This document shows, one piece after another, positions 1-13,900 of a stretch of DNA of 64,000 bases. Positions within the stretch are counted from its first letter, which is position 1. Every line of letters starts with the position of its first letter. This DNA is from Prostheceraeus crozeri (taxonomy: Eukaryota; Platyhelminthes; Polycladida; Euryleptidae), in assembly GCA_907163375.1 (NCBI GenBank), contig CAJQUW010014804.1:61615-125614 (forward strand), in the 5' to 3' direction. A program made the position numbers and the translations under genes. The notes beneath the pieces were generated by a model. It was not told the DNA's origin. It saw only the letters and a program-made list of their open reading frames with translations, and ran no database searches.

Positions 1-811
1 TCCAAAACCTTGATGTCAGGAGCTATTGAAAGAAATGAAGCAATTGAATCTTTGCATTTGACAATGTCACTGACTACGAGTTCACATTTATGAGGATTGA
101 CAACCAATCCAAGACTATTTCCTTTTTCAAGGATACGGACAAAATCTGATAGAACACCGGATACTTTTCCACCCATCGTGCCATCATCAAGATACCAAAT
201 ATTCAAATCTGATACTCCATCTTTCACAAGGTCATGAATAGCCAAGCAAAATAGCAACGGACCAAGTGGATCTCCTTGCTGCACGCCTTCTGCTGATTCT
301 ATTATTTCATACATATATAGAAGACTAGACGCAGACGAATAGCATTGATAAACAAAGTGAAAAATTTCTGGAATGGATTCCTTAACACATTTCATTACTA
401 CGTCTCGTCGGACAGAGTTGAAGGCATTTTTGAAGTCAATTTTCAAGACTACTTCTTCGCTTGTCAAACCAGAAATGTAGTCACGGGCGGCGTGTACGGC
501 GGCTTCAGCACCCAACTGAGTCCCAAAACCAAGTTGACGAGGACGAAGGAAATCACCCATCCTATCAATTACAGAGAGATTGCATATTTTACCAATCATG
601 CGACGCAAAGTGAAGCCAACGGCAATAGGACGAACACCACCGTCTGACTTGGCTAAAGCACACAGAGATGCACCCAAGAAAATTGCACATACATTTTGAG
701 GAATATTTCCACTCACAACTAGTTGCGAAAATCGGGAGAGGGCGTCATGCAATCTGGATGAATGTTCACCAAGCCAACTGGAAGTAAGATCCTTCAGGTG
801 TTGGGGTCGAA
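1..811 (-). pseudogene. Reverse transcriptase part of a PHD-SAP retroelement (open at window edge)
   Basis: Read on the minus strand, this stretch is open from about 811 to the window edge and encodes the core of a non-LTR-type reverse transcriptase. In order I read DGGVRPIAVG, then VVLKIDFKNAFNSV (palm aspartate), then GVQQGDPLGPLLFCLAIHD, then the catalytic YLDD in NIWYLDDGTMGG, then LGLVVNPHKCE. The protein would copy element RNA into DNA. It belongs with the PHD-SAP frame at 1045-1797, upstream in the direction of transcription. The join is damaged: the conserved linker GPDGFDP at about 812-840 leaves frame, and a second shift lies near 1063. The clade is unassigned; related frames are common in amphioxus and other invertebrates. 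Confidence 0.85.
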
Positions 812-1044
812 ACCGTCCGGACCTCCAGAAGAACCATTCGGAAATTTTTGTATTGCACTTTTCACAATCTCCACGGTCATCAACAGGGGCATGCATTCAG
901 ACGCATCATCAGACTGTTATTATATCATGCTCACGTTCAGCAGCTGGTAAATGTTTTGCTTTTAATTTTTCAGTTGTCGCATCATTGAACGGTGCCATAG
1001 TTTCATCTGAAGAGGCAATTCTAACAGCTCCTTTGATGTCTCCC

Positions 1045-1797
1045 TCAAGAGATCTTTTCGGAAACCAAAGCAGCTAACTTCTCACGGTCAGTCTTATTTT
1101 TCCTTGGTCTATGCTGTTTCCGATTTGGCTGGTTGATCTGATCATCATAGACTAAGCTGTCAAAATCAGATATACGTCGGTTTACAATCGAAGCCAATGA
1201 CTTTGCGTTCTTCCCAGCTCTCTTTGGCTGTGCCAGGCACAGGCGTGCAAAACTAAAAAGTTTCGCCCATGATGTTGTATCATTAAATTTGATGACGTCA
1301 TTCAATAATTTCGTAAGCAAAGTAGCAGCTTGTATTCTACTAGCTTTTGGAACTCTCTTTAAAATTCGCCCACGATTTGTAAAGCCTTGACGTATTTTAT
1401 TGATGGCTAACTCCGGTGATGCATCAATGTTACTCACATCACAAAGAGAATCAGACTTGGACTTGTGTAGAGCAAAATCTGAGTGAATTTTAGTCACTGA
1501 AAGCAGCCTGTCCATTAAAATACTTCTTTTCCCCTCTGTAGGCATGTTTCTTAGCTCTAGCTCTTGACGTAATTCCGTAACCCGCAATTTCGTAAACGGA
1601 TTCCGTTGATATAAATTTTCCAAGTCTTTTCTAGAATTCAGACAATTAGTGCAGAATAACGTGAGTATTGCTGATCGCTGATGTGGTCGATGTCCAACAC
1701 ACTCTAAGTGTATCCATTCTTTACAGTTACTACACTGCAATAAATCATTGGATTCAACAGAATTACAAATGCAGCAAGAGAAAGTACAGGTGGGCAT
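1045..1797 (-). pseudogene. PHD finger plus SAP domain N-terminal part of the same retroelement
   Basis: From the ATG at 1797 the frame starts MPTCTFSCCICN and holds a complete PHD finger of C4HC3 spacing: CCIC, CSNC, HLEC, CTNC. A SAP-like helix pair follows (FTKLRVTELRQELELRNMP), then a basic conserved block with RILKRVPKASRIQAATLL and LCLAQPKRAGK, which typically precedes the RT in this family. PHD fingers bind histone tails and SAP domains bind DNA, so a role in chromatin targeting is a fair inference. The frame could extend to 1899 but the homology starts at 1797. It ends early at a frameshift, so the element is dead. Confidence 0.8.
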
Positions 1798-1867
1798 CGT
1801 ATGGTGGTCATGACTATCTCTGTCATGACTCGCTGTGAAATATAAAGGTTCGTTAATGGCAACAGAG

Positions 1868-1995
1868 ATATGTAATAGATATACGATATCATTCTTCAAA
1901 TTCCCGAGGAATAAATAGCAATCTGCCCGAGCGTAGCGAGGGCAGATTCTTTATTCCGAGGGCTTTTGAAGAATGATATCGTATATCTGTTATAT
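1868..1995. repeat. Long hairpin with nested small hairpin
   Basis: Arms 1868-1915 and 1950-1995 are inverted copies (shared core GATATACGATATCATTCTT, then a CCGAGGAATAAA-like end). The loop holds a second perfect hairpin: ATCTGCCC at 1921-1928 and GGGCAGAT at 1940-1947. It lies just upstream of the PHD-SAP frame, so it may be the 5' end of that element or an independent foldback element. Confidence 0.75.
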
Positions 1996-4900
1996 ACCAT
2001 GATAGTGGAATCTAATAATCTTCCCCGGGAAGTTTATTTTGCAGCATAGTGGTTGAGAGTGATCTCGTGCTTCGTCATATCTATGATGTGTACATGTACA
2101 TGTCATATCTATGATGTCCACACTAAACTTATATTTTGAAATCTCAGGGAAGTTTATTTATTTAGAATTAGAAAACAGAGATCTATGGAGTAACTTCTGC
2201 AGTAATTTCAGAAATTGCATCGTCTGATTCATTCATTCACCGATTCAATATGGAAGAAATTGATTTAGACTTTGATGAACTTGCAAGTTTAATGGATGAT
2301 TACAAGCATCATCATTCAGATTCAGATTGATTCAGAGAAAAGCTCATACAGGGAACAGATCGCAGGCGCAATCAATTTATGAGGAAGTCGATGATGAAGA
2401 CTTCCAGTTGACATATTCAGTTTTATATGGTGCTAGACCGAATGCTTCCATCGATTCAACTGCATATATGTCAAACTATTCAACCAACATGAATGCAACA
2501 AGAATATTCATGAACAATGAAACATGGCAGCTACAAATGCCCGCAAGGAAGCAAATGAAGATGGATGTGAACGCTGAGACAAACCACATTTCATTCCATT
2601 TCTTTTGACTTCACATTCATATAGGCCTACTTACCGCTTTATCGTTCCTTGTAACGTACTGTATGTAGAGATGTGATGTTTTGACTCTACATGTACATGT
2701 GAATTATTAATTAACTTGAATGAATGCAATTCATGATTGTTCAATTACAGATATCGTTAAACCAAACGTAGGGATATTCTCTGAAAATAACTCCCGGGTT
2801 ATTGAAGGGATGTCTATGTACATCATGGTATATCTCACAATAACACTAAGCTGAATCCACTGTTAAAGTATTAACGCTGCTACTCGACACTGGGGTTGGA
2901 AACGGATGCAAATCGTTCAAACAAAATTTCGGACCGTCTGCATCTTTGGGTTTGAGCGGCATTGACTTCAGTCCTGAATCCTGGCGACTTCAAATGATGT
3001 TCTCGGGTTTAGACTAGACGACCAGAAGATTTCTCAATGACCAACTTGATACCCATAATACCTGATGGTATTTGATTGCGACAATCACTTAAAGATCACT
3101 CTTTGTCATAATCATCCATAGCAGTGGCAATTTTAAGATCAGATGTGTCGAATATGATGCTGTCATAGAATTGAATCACTGAAAAATGGATGGATTAGTG
3201 TTGAGTTAAATTTCAATTTAATCAAAGCTAGACTGCATGATCGGCAATGTTGGTTTATTTAACTTACTGCTTCCATCCATAATTCGAATAGCAACGCGAT
3301 AGGTGTCAAGTCGCTGTCATACCGTGTTCAGAGATAAAAATTGCATCTGTTTTTTCATTATTAATGTTCACCTCAAAAATTATTTAATTATTTGTAAATT
3401 AACAGATAGTGAGGATAACGAGATAACACAGAGAGCTCACATTTTGTTGATTCCGATGTACCGAAATGTACACGACCTGGTCGCGGTACCACCGAAGAAA
3501 GAAACTTGGAGTTTTATTGCCTTATATCCTTAGCCTTAACTGAACTTGCTACCTCAACTTCCTGATATTTTAATTCAATTCATGACACATTGATTCATGT
3601 TTTCGGTGCTTGTCCAGCGATTAATGCGGACCATGTAGGAAAAGTCGATGACACTGCTTTTGTCACAAAACAGTTTTGTTCATTCAAATCAAGGTTCCAC
3701 TGCACCAGAAATGATATTCCCTTGACTTTGTGAATTTCAAATGATTTCTGAATCCTGTATCGGAGACACAAGGAAGTACGGAAATTCCGAATCCATCTGA
3801 CCAAATGACTGCCTAGTAGTACTAGCAAAAAGTAGCATCTAATATACATGCACTCTATGTGGACTGAATCCTCTACGCTACTGGCGCACTGGCATTTGCA
3901 TCGATATCGCAACATGAGTATCCATCTGATTTTCACATCAGTCATGTCTCTGACTACATCGATAATCCATGCACTCTTTTGGTACATTTGGGAAACGTCT
4001 TCTTTCATGAGGAATGACTATCTAAACGGGAATCTCAAAATTAGACAAGGAACAAAGCACACACACGAACGCAGTTCGGTGTATCGGCAGCTGACCTGAC
4101 CTGCAGTTTCAAGGAAAAATAACCTTTCTACCTGTACAGCGGCTGAGTCATCGACTGTTTAGGGAGAGTGGTGGGTCACTCGGCGTCATTTCAGCCTCAT
4201 GCTATGCCGACAAGTCTCACACTCACAAAAGCGAGCCCAAAACGGAGAGTAACGTAAGACCGCCTGCAACTAAACACACACAAGGCTATTGATGTCGTGA
4301 ATCATCAACTAACTTTCGTGTTACACACCATGGCACACACGGCGAGAGGAGAAAGTAATGAAATAGGAGAGAGACGAACTTCATCCACAGATTGCATCAG
4401 AGCATACAAGTTGAAACGAGACAGCTGTCCACCACAAGGTCATGCACACATCGTTATGATGATGCAGATCAGGGAAGTCGCAGGTATTTGCCGAATACAC
4501 ACCATTCTCTGATGCACACCGCTTGACACAAGTCGCTACACGTGCAGGACAAATAGCAAGAAATGGATAGGAAACTCATTGACCATTTCATCACTTTAAA
4601 GTGGTCAAACGAATTCTCCAGACACTAAAGTCGTAGACACAACACGTAACAATCATCCGTGATATATGAATAATCCCCATGGATCTAAAGCTAAATTTAC
4701 GACGAGGAGAAAGCTTAGTATGTCACTGACATATTTTTGAATCCGTCGAAAGAAAATATCAGACACCTGTTACAGAAAAATATGTAACTCCTATCAATCC
4801 ATCAAGCAAAACCCATCTGTACATCTCACTTCGAAGATGGACATCGTGGAATACGAGTTGAAACGCCTCTTGAGATGGCAACTGAACATTTTGATAGTGA

Positions 4901-7900
4901 AAAGTGCTTCGAAGACTAATCGATGGCAGGACCATAAATTTTCTGCTGTGGAAAGTATCAAAATTAAATTTTTCTAATTCCGCTGTATTGAGATTCCCAG
5001 TTTCCGAAGATACATATTCACAGCTTGAAAGAGATAGCTTCATTGATATTATTGATTGACGTGCCAATAAGGAACGCGAGATAAAATTGCCATGCAAATA
5101 TGAGCTCGAACCCAAGATGCCATGACCACTATTGCCGAGCTACGAATGTGCCGTTAAGACGAGAAGTGAAATTAAGTATTACCATTAACAATCACAATAA
5201 GAGATGGCTATTACAGAAATAACAACAAATGAATAAGTATCTGGTCTCAATGTCTGACTGACAATGATAATGACCGGCAGAGGAGAATCTAAATCCATCT
5301 CAGCATCCATGGTCCATACATGTATATACATCGTGATAATTCACATGTAAACAACTTGTGTAAATGATAAGAGAGTAATTCTACCAATATTTTTCCCGAA
5401 AACATTTCTATATAATACGCATGGATATCATTACATAAGGTTTGCCTTTTTTGAAGAGCATATGTTTGCATAAGAAATGTTGAACACGAAGCGACAAGAA
5501 TAATTAATTAACATACTTTTTAGATTGACATGTCTTTGCTCTTGCTGCTCCATTACGCAAACGTCCGTGAAGCCTACGTACCTGAACCGAGCTGTGAATC
5601 AATCCCCACTTGAAGCAGAAACATGCGGTTTGAGCCAAAGAAAGAGCTTTATCAAGATTTTTCCAAGAAAAAAAATTATTCTTCACAACCGAGGGAAGGG
5701 AAATATTTATCAGTTTTATGCATTGATAACAGGAAAATATTGCAATTCAACTTTTTATCAATATTGAATCATGAAGTTACATAATTGCTGTCTTCACGAC
5801 AAGGGCACCAAAATATCAACATGAGGGGTGGGATGGGATCGAAAATCAAAAGTCTGCTCTCCGGCTTGATTCACCGAAGGTAAATTTAAAACGGCAGTAC
5901 AGTAGGCGTTTAAAGCTTAGTGTCAGAACAGGATTTCGTATAATGAGTAACGTGAAAGATAGTCGAAAATGTGGGAAAACGAAGCAATTGATGTATCAGT
6001 AACGAGAGATTGAGGAAAAACTCCAACAGGCCAACGATGAACGATACTAATTCTGCTGTCCATGAAAACGATACCAAAATTGTGAGATAATCCTGTCAAA
6101 CATAAAGTGATCCTAAAGCTTGCTATTTGTCTTCAATAGCATTTGACAGACAGCGTGCATGTATCAAAGGTTTATCCCACTCAAATCTCTATTTACTGAG
6201 TTCATCAAACTACTTAACTGTTCGCTACGGATACAGAGTTACATAAATGTATTATGACGTCAAGTTCACTGGTCCACTGGCAAATAGTTCTCTCTCCCTG
6301 AATTCAATACAATTCTACTGTTGAACTGATTCCCTCATGGAAAGTTATTAAGATTTGTAAATGCAAATGGTTTAAGGAGTACTGAAAGAGAGGATTAGAG
6401 AGTGAACGGCGATACCAAAAGAATGAAATGAATAATGTGACGATTTAATGATTGAATTAGATGCTGACTGAATGTCCGAGTGGACAGGAGAAAAATCGGT
6501 TAGACTCTGTGGTGTGATTCAAGTGAGCGTTTTAGAAAAAATATTGTACGATGCTGAAAATCATGTTATATGCGCCAATGTACTCTGTTAAAAATTGCGA
6601 TTACTGTTCATCTATTGACCAATTGTCTCTAATGATAGCCCCTTAGAGAGTTGCCAGTACATGGAGGCAGAACCACATCTAGCTTGATAACAATTAGTGC
6701 CTCGGCTGCGGCAGGGTCAAGTAAACTAAATATCGTACACAATAAATAAAATGAAGATATCGCAAGATCAAATTACCATGTAAAAGTACGGCTGCTAGGT
6801 CTCGAACCTACGATTCTACGTTATCTAGACAAAACAGAACTCATCATACTTATCAAGTTAGATACAGCATGCGAAATAATGTGGAGACTTTCTCAAATGA
6901 GTAGATCTTATTTCAACTTGTGATAAAAATAACTTGTCCAAATTAAATAAAATGTGAGAAAGCTTCATCATACCGTGGTACATAAAACAGTCAAATTGTA
7001 TATAATCTTATGCATCGGCTTGAATTTGAGATGGATGAGTGCGGATTACGCAACTACATCTGCTCTAATGTTCCTTAATAGTTGCAAGTTCCCAGTAGTT
7101 CTAGAGGTTTTGTTTGGTATACGTACATCGAACAGAATTAAGCGATGGATGGTGGCATTTCACTATTTTCCTTAAGGACTGCAACTGATGAATTGAGCGG
7201 AGTATTTGGAACTAACTACTGAAAGTACACGCGTCAATGGAGAAATGATGAGGGTTCATAGCTACCTATTGTCTATTAGAAGTCATAAAAATAATTATCT
7301 CTTTTATGTCTACAGTAAGCCGTAGGTAAATTGTGATTGAGAAATACAGTGCACCAAGTAGCACTTATTCATAACCATTGCCTTAAAAACAAAGTACATG
7401 ATCTAATTTGCAGTACCTGTTCTATAGTTCTACTTAAAGCCTCAATGAAAACTATGTACTGTATGTATACTCATAGAGAATTGCAAGTTAAGCGAAGTCC
7501 ATGGTTAGGCAAACTACAAGGAAAATCACTTTACTTAAATGTTCATTTATTCTCTATCGCACTAAAGCGTTCACAAAGATTCATCAGCAACATTTGCGCC
7601 AAAAATGCAAATCACATTCATGTGTGATTCGGAATAAATTGAAAATTCTCTTCAGTTGCACAAACTCAACCACGAAAATAGATAGAAAAATGAGTAGCTT
7701 CGATGGCATCATTATTTCCTGCGCCTCTTACTGATAGTTGCAACTTCTCTATCATCTTACTTGAATATTAAAAATGACGGTTGCATCCCATGTAAAGAAA
7801 GCAGAATGGGTGGATCTTTCCTTCCTCCTTTCAAGATGCATTATGCTTTCTACTTAGGCTTAGCTTCAATCTTAGGCTTGAGAGAACTATAGTCAGACAG

Positions 7901-10900
7901 AGGTGTCAGAGGTGGGTTTAAAGCAGCATTTCTTGAATTCCCGAGGAAGTCAACTTAATAACGTATGTTAACCTAGAGTAGTGTTGATGTTGAATGATGT
8001 GAGCTAGGCCTGCTGAGGATGCAAATCAATAACTCACTACTAATAATCCTATTTAGTCATTTGAAGGCTCAACAATTATTATGATATCAACAGTCACAAG
8101 ATGGTATCCGCCGGTATATTTCATGCATTCGGATCGGACAAGGATGTGCAAAAAAACATCAGATGATTTGTCAATAGTTACAAATCATTAGTCTTGCAAA
8201 AGTCGCGTTCATGACACTCACGAGTTGAAATATTGTTGCATTGAAAACAAGAACAGCAAATTTTTGTGACAACAAAATTCCTTGAACTTTGTGTGTAGCC
8301 TACGAAGAATGTTTTTAAAACTAAAAGCATCTGTTCAGATGCAGCAATTCTAAAGGGAAGATTAGGATGCAGATGGAATGACCATTTGCATCAGATGAGA
8401 CACCGTCATTGAAATGTAAAGATGAACATGGCTATTCTTGAAAGAGTATTGACAATATTTGATGCTTAGTTCAAGTCGTTGATCATTCAACATAATGCGT
8501 CACTCCGTACGTTTAGATTAAACGAAATCTTAAGACAACGCACTTGAAATTCATCGTATGCAGTGTTTAATATCTGACAAATGACTTTGAAACCAATTGC
8601 CCCTGCGGATAAGAAACTGAATGCATTCGTGAGCAAGGTACTCTATTATTCATGATCAAGCCACCATTACTACACGCTGTTTTCTGGTTATTTCTTCGTC
8701 TCTCCCAGAAGTCTCCAGTATCAACATTTCAGGCTTAATGAAGTGTGTAAATGGTAAATGCGAGGGGATATATTCTTGTTAGTTCCCTCTAAACAAACCA
8801 CAAAATTACACTGAATGAAAAAAAATGAAAATCAGCATTTAATTATTTATGTAATGTTTTCTTTCCGATAAAACTTCATATTTATGTTTTCGAAGTGGGA
8901 AAGCAAGAAAAAGAAAGATGCATGTCACAATTTCTCCACATGTATTAATATAGTGTGCGCGAAAAACGATATAATATTGCTGTTTCTGATGCCATGTAAG
9001 CCTACTTGCTTAATTAACATGCTAAAAAATCGAAGTAAAGTCTTCTTTCCAGAATCGATCAAAGGCCTTGGCTTCCAATTGTCGGCAGAAGAGGGACGGT
9101 TCCGATAGAGGGGTAACTTGCTATGACGCAACGTAGACATATCACAGCAGACAATGCAAACAAAGATATGCGAGTGAAACTTGTCAACTACGTTATTTTA
9201 ACCGAACTGATCTATAATGCTAATTATTTTCCTGGACAAATTGCTCCTTGATTTTAATCTGCGTCATAACATAATAATATCTTCTATCCAGAATTGTCTA
9301 GTTCATTTCGTTGACACGCAATGCGATAAATTACTTCAAAGCAAGCTCTTTAAGATTTAGGAATAAAATATTTCCTATTCGACTGAAAACATGTGCAAAC
9401 AATGCTTCAGTGGGTGAAAGAATTCTGACGAACGAAGGTAGAGACTGGCGCCATTTACCTTTAGCAGATGAAATCCCCCCTTTTAGTGACTTCACAGTTC
9501 CAGCGGGAGCACATTGTCTGTCAAACTTGCATACTCCTCTCACGATATGAAGCACACGACGGATCAGGCCTTAACACCAATACTTTACCATTCAATAAAC
9601 AACTTAACTTCAAACTTCATTGACGAAATCCAACCGTTGAGGTTCTCTATTGCTAGTGGGAAGGAAACCCGCCTGATGAATACGACCACGCAAGTACTTC
9701 GGAAGCTGACGATCAAAGCAGAGGTTGAAGGAAACTATCGATGAGGACACGCACATCATACTACTCAAAATTCATCCAGTTCTCGCTTTTACTTGCAATC
9801 GTGAGCACGATATCCCGATTGTTACACGATGGCAAATGGTTGTATGACGGGAATGAATGATGAACGGATTTCACGGTCTTTTGTCTTTCCGCGCCATATT
9901 AGAATCTGAAATTGTTCGATGATTCAGTCATGATTTGGTCTGAATATTTCTAGATACTAAAAACTCCATAATTCAATCGAATGACAGATGAGCTCTTCAG
10001 AGGAGTGTATGCCAAATTGAGAATGAGTTATTTACTGAACATCACGCTGTTATCTAAAACATCCAAAGAGAATAGCAACTATTTTAAGTCGAGGAGGCAC
10101 CAATATCTTTATCCGCGTCTAGCCAAAGAATTGAATCGCGGTTCGAGGTTTGGACGAGCTCGCATTTGTCCAGTCAGACCGACGGGCAAAAGGAATTCAA
10201 GTGCAGCGAAGTCGATGTGTGATTATCTCAGAGCAGAAGTCGTGTTCACTTGCAGTAATGCAGTCTAACCACATCTGAAACGACCACACAGACAAGATTA
10301 GCGACAAAGTTCTGGGATCAACGACGCAACCTAGGTGGACTAAAAATGCCAAGCAACGATTGTGCTGGAATGACAAGTATTTCTTATGAAGGTGTGAAAC
10401 TACTGAGAAGCTATTATGAAGGAAATGTAACTCTCGCACCTTTTATTATCATTTTAGGTAGAAAATACATGTATAAAGAAGCTATAAAATGTGTCAAAAC
10501 GACTTCTATCAATCATCGTCTTCGATTCAATCAGGCATAAAAATTAAGAGCCTTCCATTTCTGCTTGCGTCATGCATTTTATTCAAATTAATGTTTTTTT
10601 ATTAAATGCAGCTCTGCAGCAGGCATTCGCAGGCAAAAACCGGCAATCAATGCTCTCATGATTCTTCAAAGTTCACGTTTCATGTTCACGTTATTAGTTT
10701 TGTTTCATCAAGTGGTGTGGTAGTTAAACTGTTTTACGAGACGAATCACTCCCTGGTAGGGGACACGATAAAGAGACCGATAAATTACTGTAGGCGGGAG
10801 GAGAAAGTGCTGATTTGAATATCTGTTATTTTTTTATCCTTGTTACTAATGGTGCAATTTGACTATTGAATTCCATATTAATTTTCTGTCATGTCTTTCA

Positions 10901-13900
10901 GCAAGGAACTTCGTGAACGAGTTTCTTCAAGCATCAAGCAATACTTGGTACATCACACGACTTAATGTAATCCGACTTAGTTCGAATTAAGCTACACCGC
11001 TAGTACGTCGTTGGATTGAAATACAATATGGAAGTTTCAATCGTTAGAAGATCAGCAAAACAATGCCACTTATACTTTTGCCTAAAACAGAAAAACAGTT
11101 AGGATGAGTGATTTCAACATGATGGCAACTTTCTGAAGCTGAATTTTTACTTTCGCTTCACTCTCATATTTCGGTAATTGTAGATTCATTTCCCCTAGGC
11201 TTTAAATTTTGTATGAAACCTTATTAATTAGCCTAACACCATGAGATTTTAGATACAAGGCGCATTTCATCTGAATAGCAAGTTTTGTACATTTTGAGTT
11301 GGGACTTTTTATCAAAGTTGTTAGTATGAAGCGAAACCGATAAGCCTGGATCAGGATTGACCATTTTTCCAACGCGGTAAGCGTTCATGTTTTGTATTGT
11401 CCGTCACCTCAATTTGTGATTTTTTCATAGTTATTAGGTGCTGTAGGCTTCCAACTAAAAACAAATTGGAAATGCCATTTGCCATTTAACAAGCCAAAAG
11501 GCCAAAAAATTGGTAGCCTTTGCTTTATAGGCCTATTACAAGGCCTATATACATCATTTCAAGAAATGTTCTATCATTGCTATAGTATGAATAGCACAGT
11601 ATGAATCTAGGCGCATGGAGAATTATCAAACTACATATCTGAAAATAACTATCACCAAGAGCCATCTTGAGGCTTTTTAGATGATGGTCATTTAAGAAGT
11701 GGAAATAACACCTGAGAGAGAATGGTCGTATGCCAGACTCATTATAATTAGATCTCTCACGCTTCAGTTTAAAGATGCTAATGCTTAAAATGTTAATTCA
11801 GTCTGCATGAAATTTTGTATGTTAAATAGAAAATGCATGGATATTTCAGTATGAGAAGTTATGACAAGTGTGAAAACACGGGGAAGAGAGATTACCTCCT
11901 TGTATAAGTACTCGTATTTCTAGCTGTTCCTAAAACAGCTGGGGGACAGATTCCGGGTTTAGTTCATTTCAATGACTTAAGTTTTTACCTCAAGAGTGTC
12001 AAGTTAAATCCTAAATAGCCCTTTGTAAGGACCGAATTTTCTTATGTCGATTGATGACACCAATCCTGTCAAAATCTTCAATTTAACATATGAATTTGAT
12101 AGTCTTTCACGAATCTCCTCTTCTCTAACACGCGATGGTATTTCGCAAATAAACAACATGACTTTCATGACAAATACTTTTTTGAAATATCGAATGATAG
12201 AATCTTAAAAGCTTTGTAAACTTGGCAATCATTGCTTGACCATAAATAGTTCACGATTATTTCTTAGCAGAATTTTGTTAGTCACCTAATAGTCAAAGTA
12301 CTACCGTTATCGTATCTGTCTCAATTTGATGCATGCACGTTCATTTTATTTATTGAAATGAACACGTGCTTTTGATTGAACGCCGTTGAATACTTTTGCC
12401 ATCCTGTAACATGATAATTTCACATCATGCAAGTTAAACGACTACAATATCAAAATGAACATTTCATTTTAAGGCTGCTTTTTTACCCTATTTTCGAAAT
12501 TGATTCCTTGAAATATCCCTAGCTTGTTTTATTGACAGAGACTCAGGTTGAGGATATCTTGCTGATTGAAAATGCCATGTTTGCAAGATTAAGTGACCAC
12601 TTCTTCCTTCCGAATGACTCGAGTTTCCGTAGATTTGAACCCATAACCTCCTGATCCTTTAATCCATGTCATTCACTGCTGCAGTATTTTCCATTTCTAT
12701 CATATGCGTTCTATACGTACATGCGCATCAGCATATCTTGAAGTAGTGTTCATAAAAATTAATTCAATTTCTAATAAGCTTTTCTAAACTAACAACAATC
12801 TATAGAAAGTTCATTCAACCTCTCTCTTGTTCACCTGCAGTTGGCTGATCTTTTGCAATTAGAGACAACCGATATTCTGGTTGCTTAGTAAATATTTTCT
12901 ATATACTGATAACAAATGCAACTGTTAATTGCGCAATCTTGCACCATCAATTTCCACTTCTTGTTACATATTTGTCTAACTTTATATCCAATGAATTCTT
13001 CATCATCTATTAAGTTCAAACTTTTAATATGTACTTCAAAGATTGAAGAAAAACAGAATGATGTTCATCTACCGCAAAATCATGAGGTCATCCTATCTAG
13101 ATGACCTTTAGTTCGTTATCGCGATCCGAAAGAAAATTATCGACCATTTATCAAATATTAACGAAGTTGCCACTATTAGACCATCAAAGTACTTCAAATC
13201 ACTTTTCACAATTCTTAATAAATGTTCTCCTTATGAACAAGGTCTAGTCTAGCATCAGCCAATTAACCGTAACATATACACGAAACTCATTAGTTACTTT
13301 AACAAACCGGTATTACTGACTTCGCCTAGTCGGCTAGCATAGGTGACAGCACGACAGATCGTTGAGATTACATCACCTATCGTCATCACGATGACATGAA
13401 AATTACGGACCATAAGCACCGTCGTATGAAGTAATGTTGTCTATGAATCGTGATATGAGTAAAAGCGGACAAAGATGCTCTTTCTAGAAATTGATCAGAT
13501 GGTCAATCAAATAAGAAACATGATCATATCAATTCGAAGAATTTGAAGAAAGAAAATTTCCCATAATTGACAAAAAGTGATCGTTTTGAAAGTCGTGAAT
13601 CACTCTGATTCCCAAGATACTCAGCGTACCTTAACCACTGTCTAAGTGAAGGGGAAAATCAGAAGAAGAGTGAAAACTTAATGCCGACGAGCTCAAGGTT
13701 GAAGATTGATGAATAATTGACTAAATCATCACTCAGCTCTCTTATCCCGTACAATTAGCGAAGAAGTCAGTGTCAAAACTCCAACGTGAAGTATTTGGGT
13801 CATTCATGCGAGAAGTTACAGCTTACTGAAGCTTCGTTTTTCGAGGAAATTTATGTCTACTACCAGCTTCACGGCGGTTCAGAGTTTCATCGGCGTAAAT

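Noticed and set aside
2327-2608. 93-codon open frame
   Set aside because: It starts at a non-ATG codon, has no domain and composition typical of chance frames in AT-rich DNA.
6790-6835. tRNA-like B-box word GGTTCGAGACC on the minus strand
   Set aside because: The T-arm stem is imperfect, no A box lies at the right distance upstream and no acceptor stem can be drawn.
9311-9555. Overlapping frames on both strands, about 75-79 codons each
   Set aside because: No domain, no splice signals, and both strands open equally, as expected by chance.
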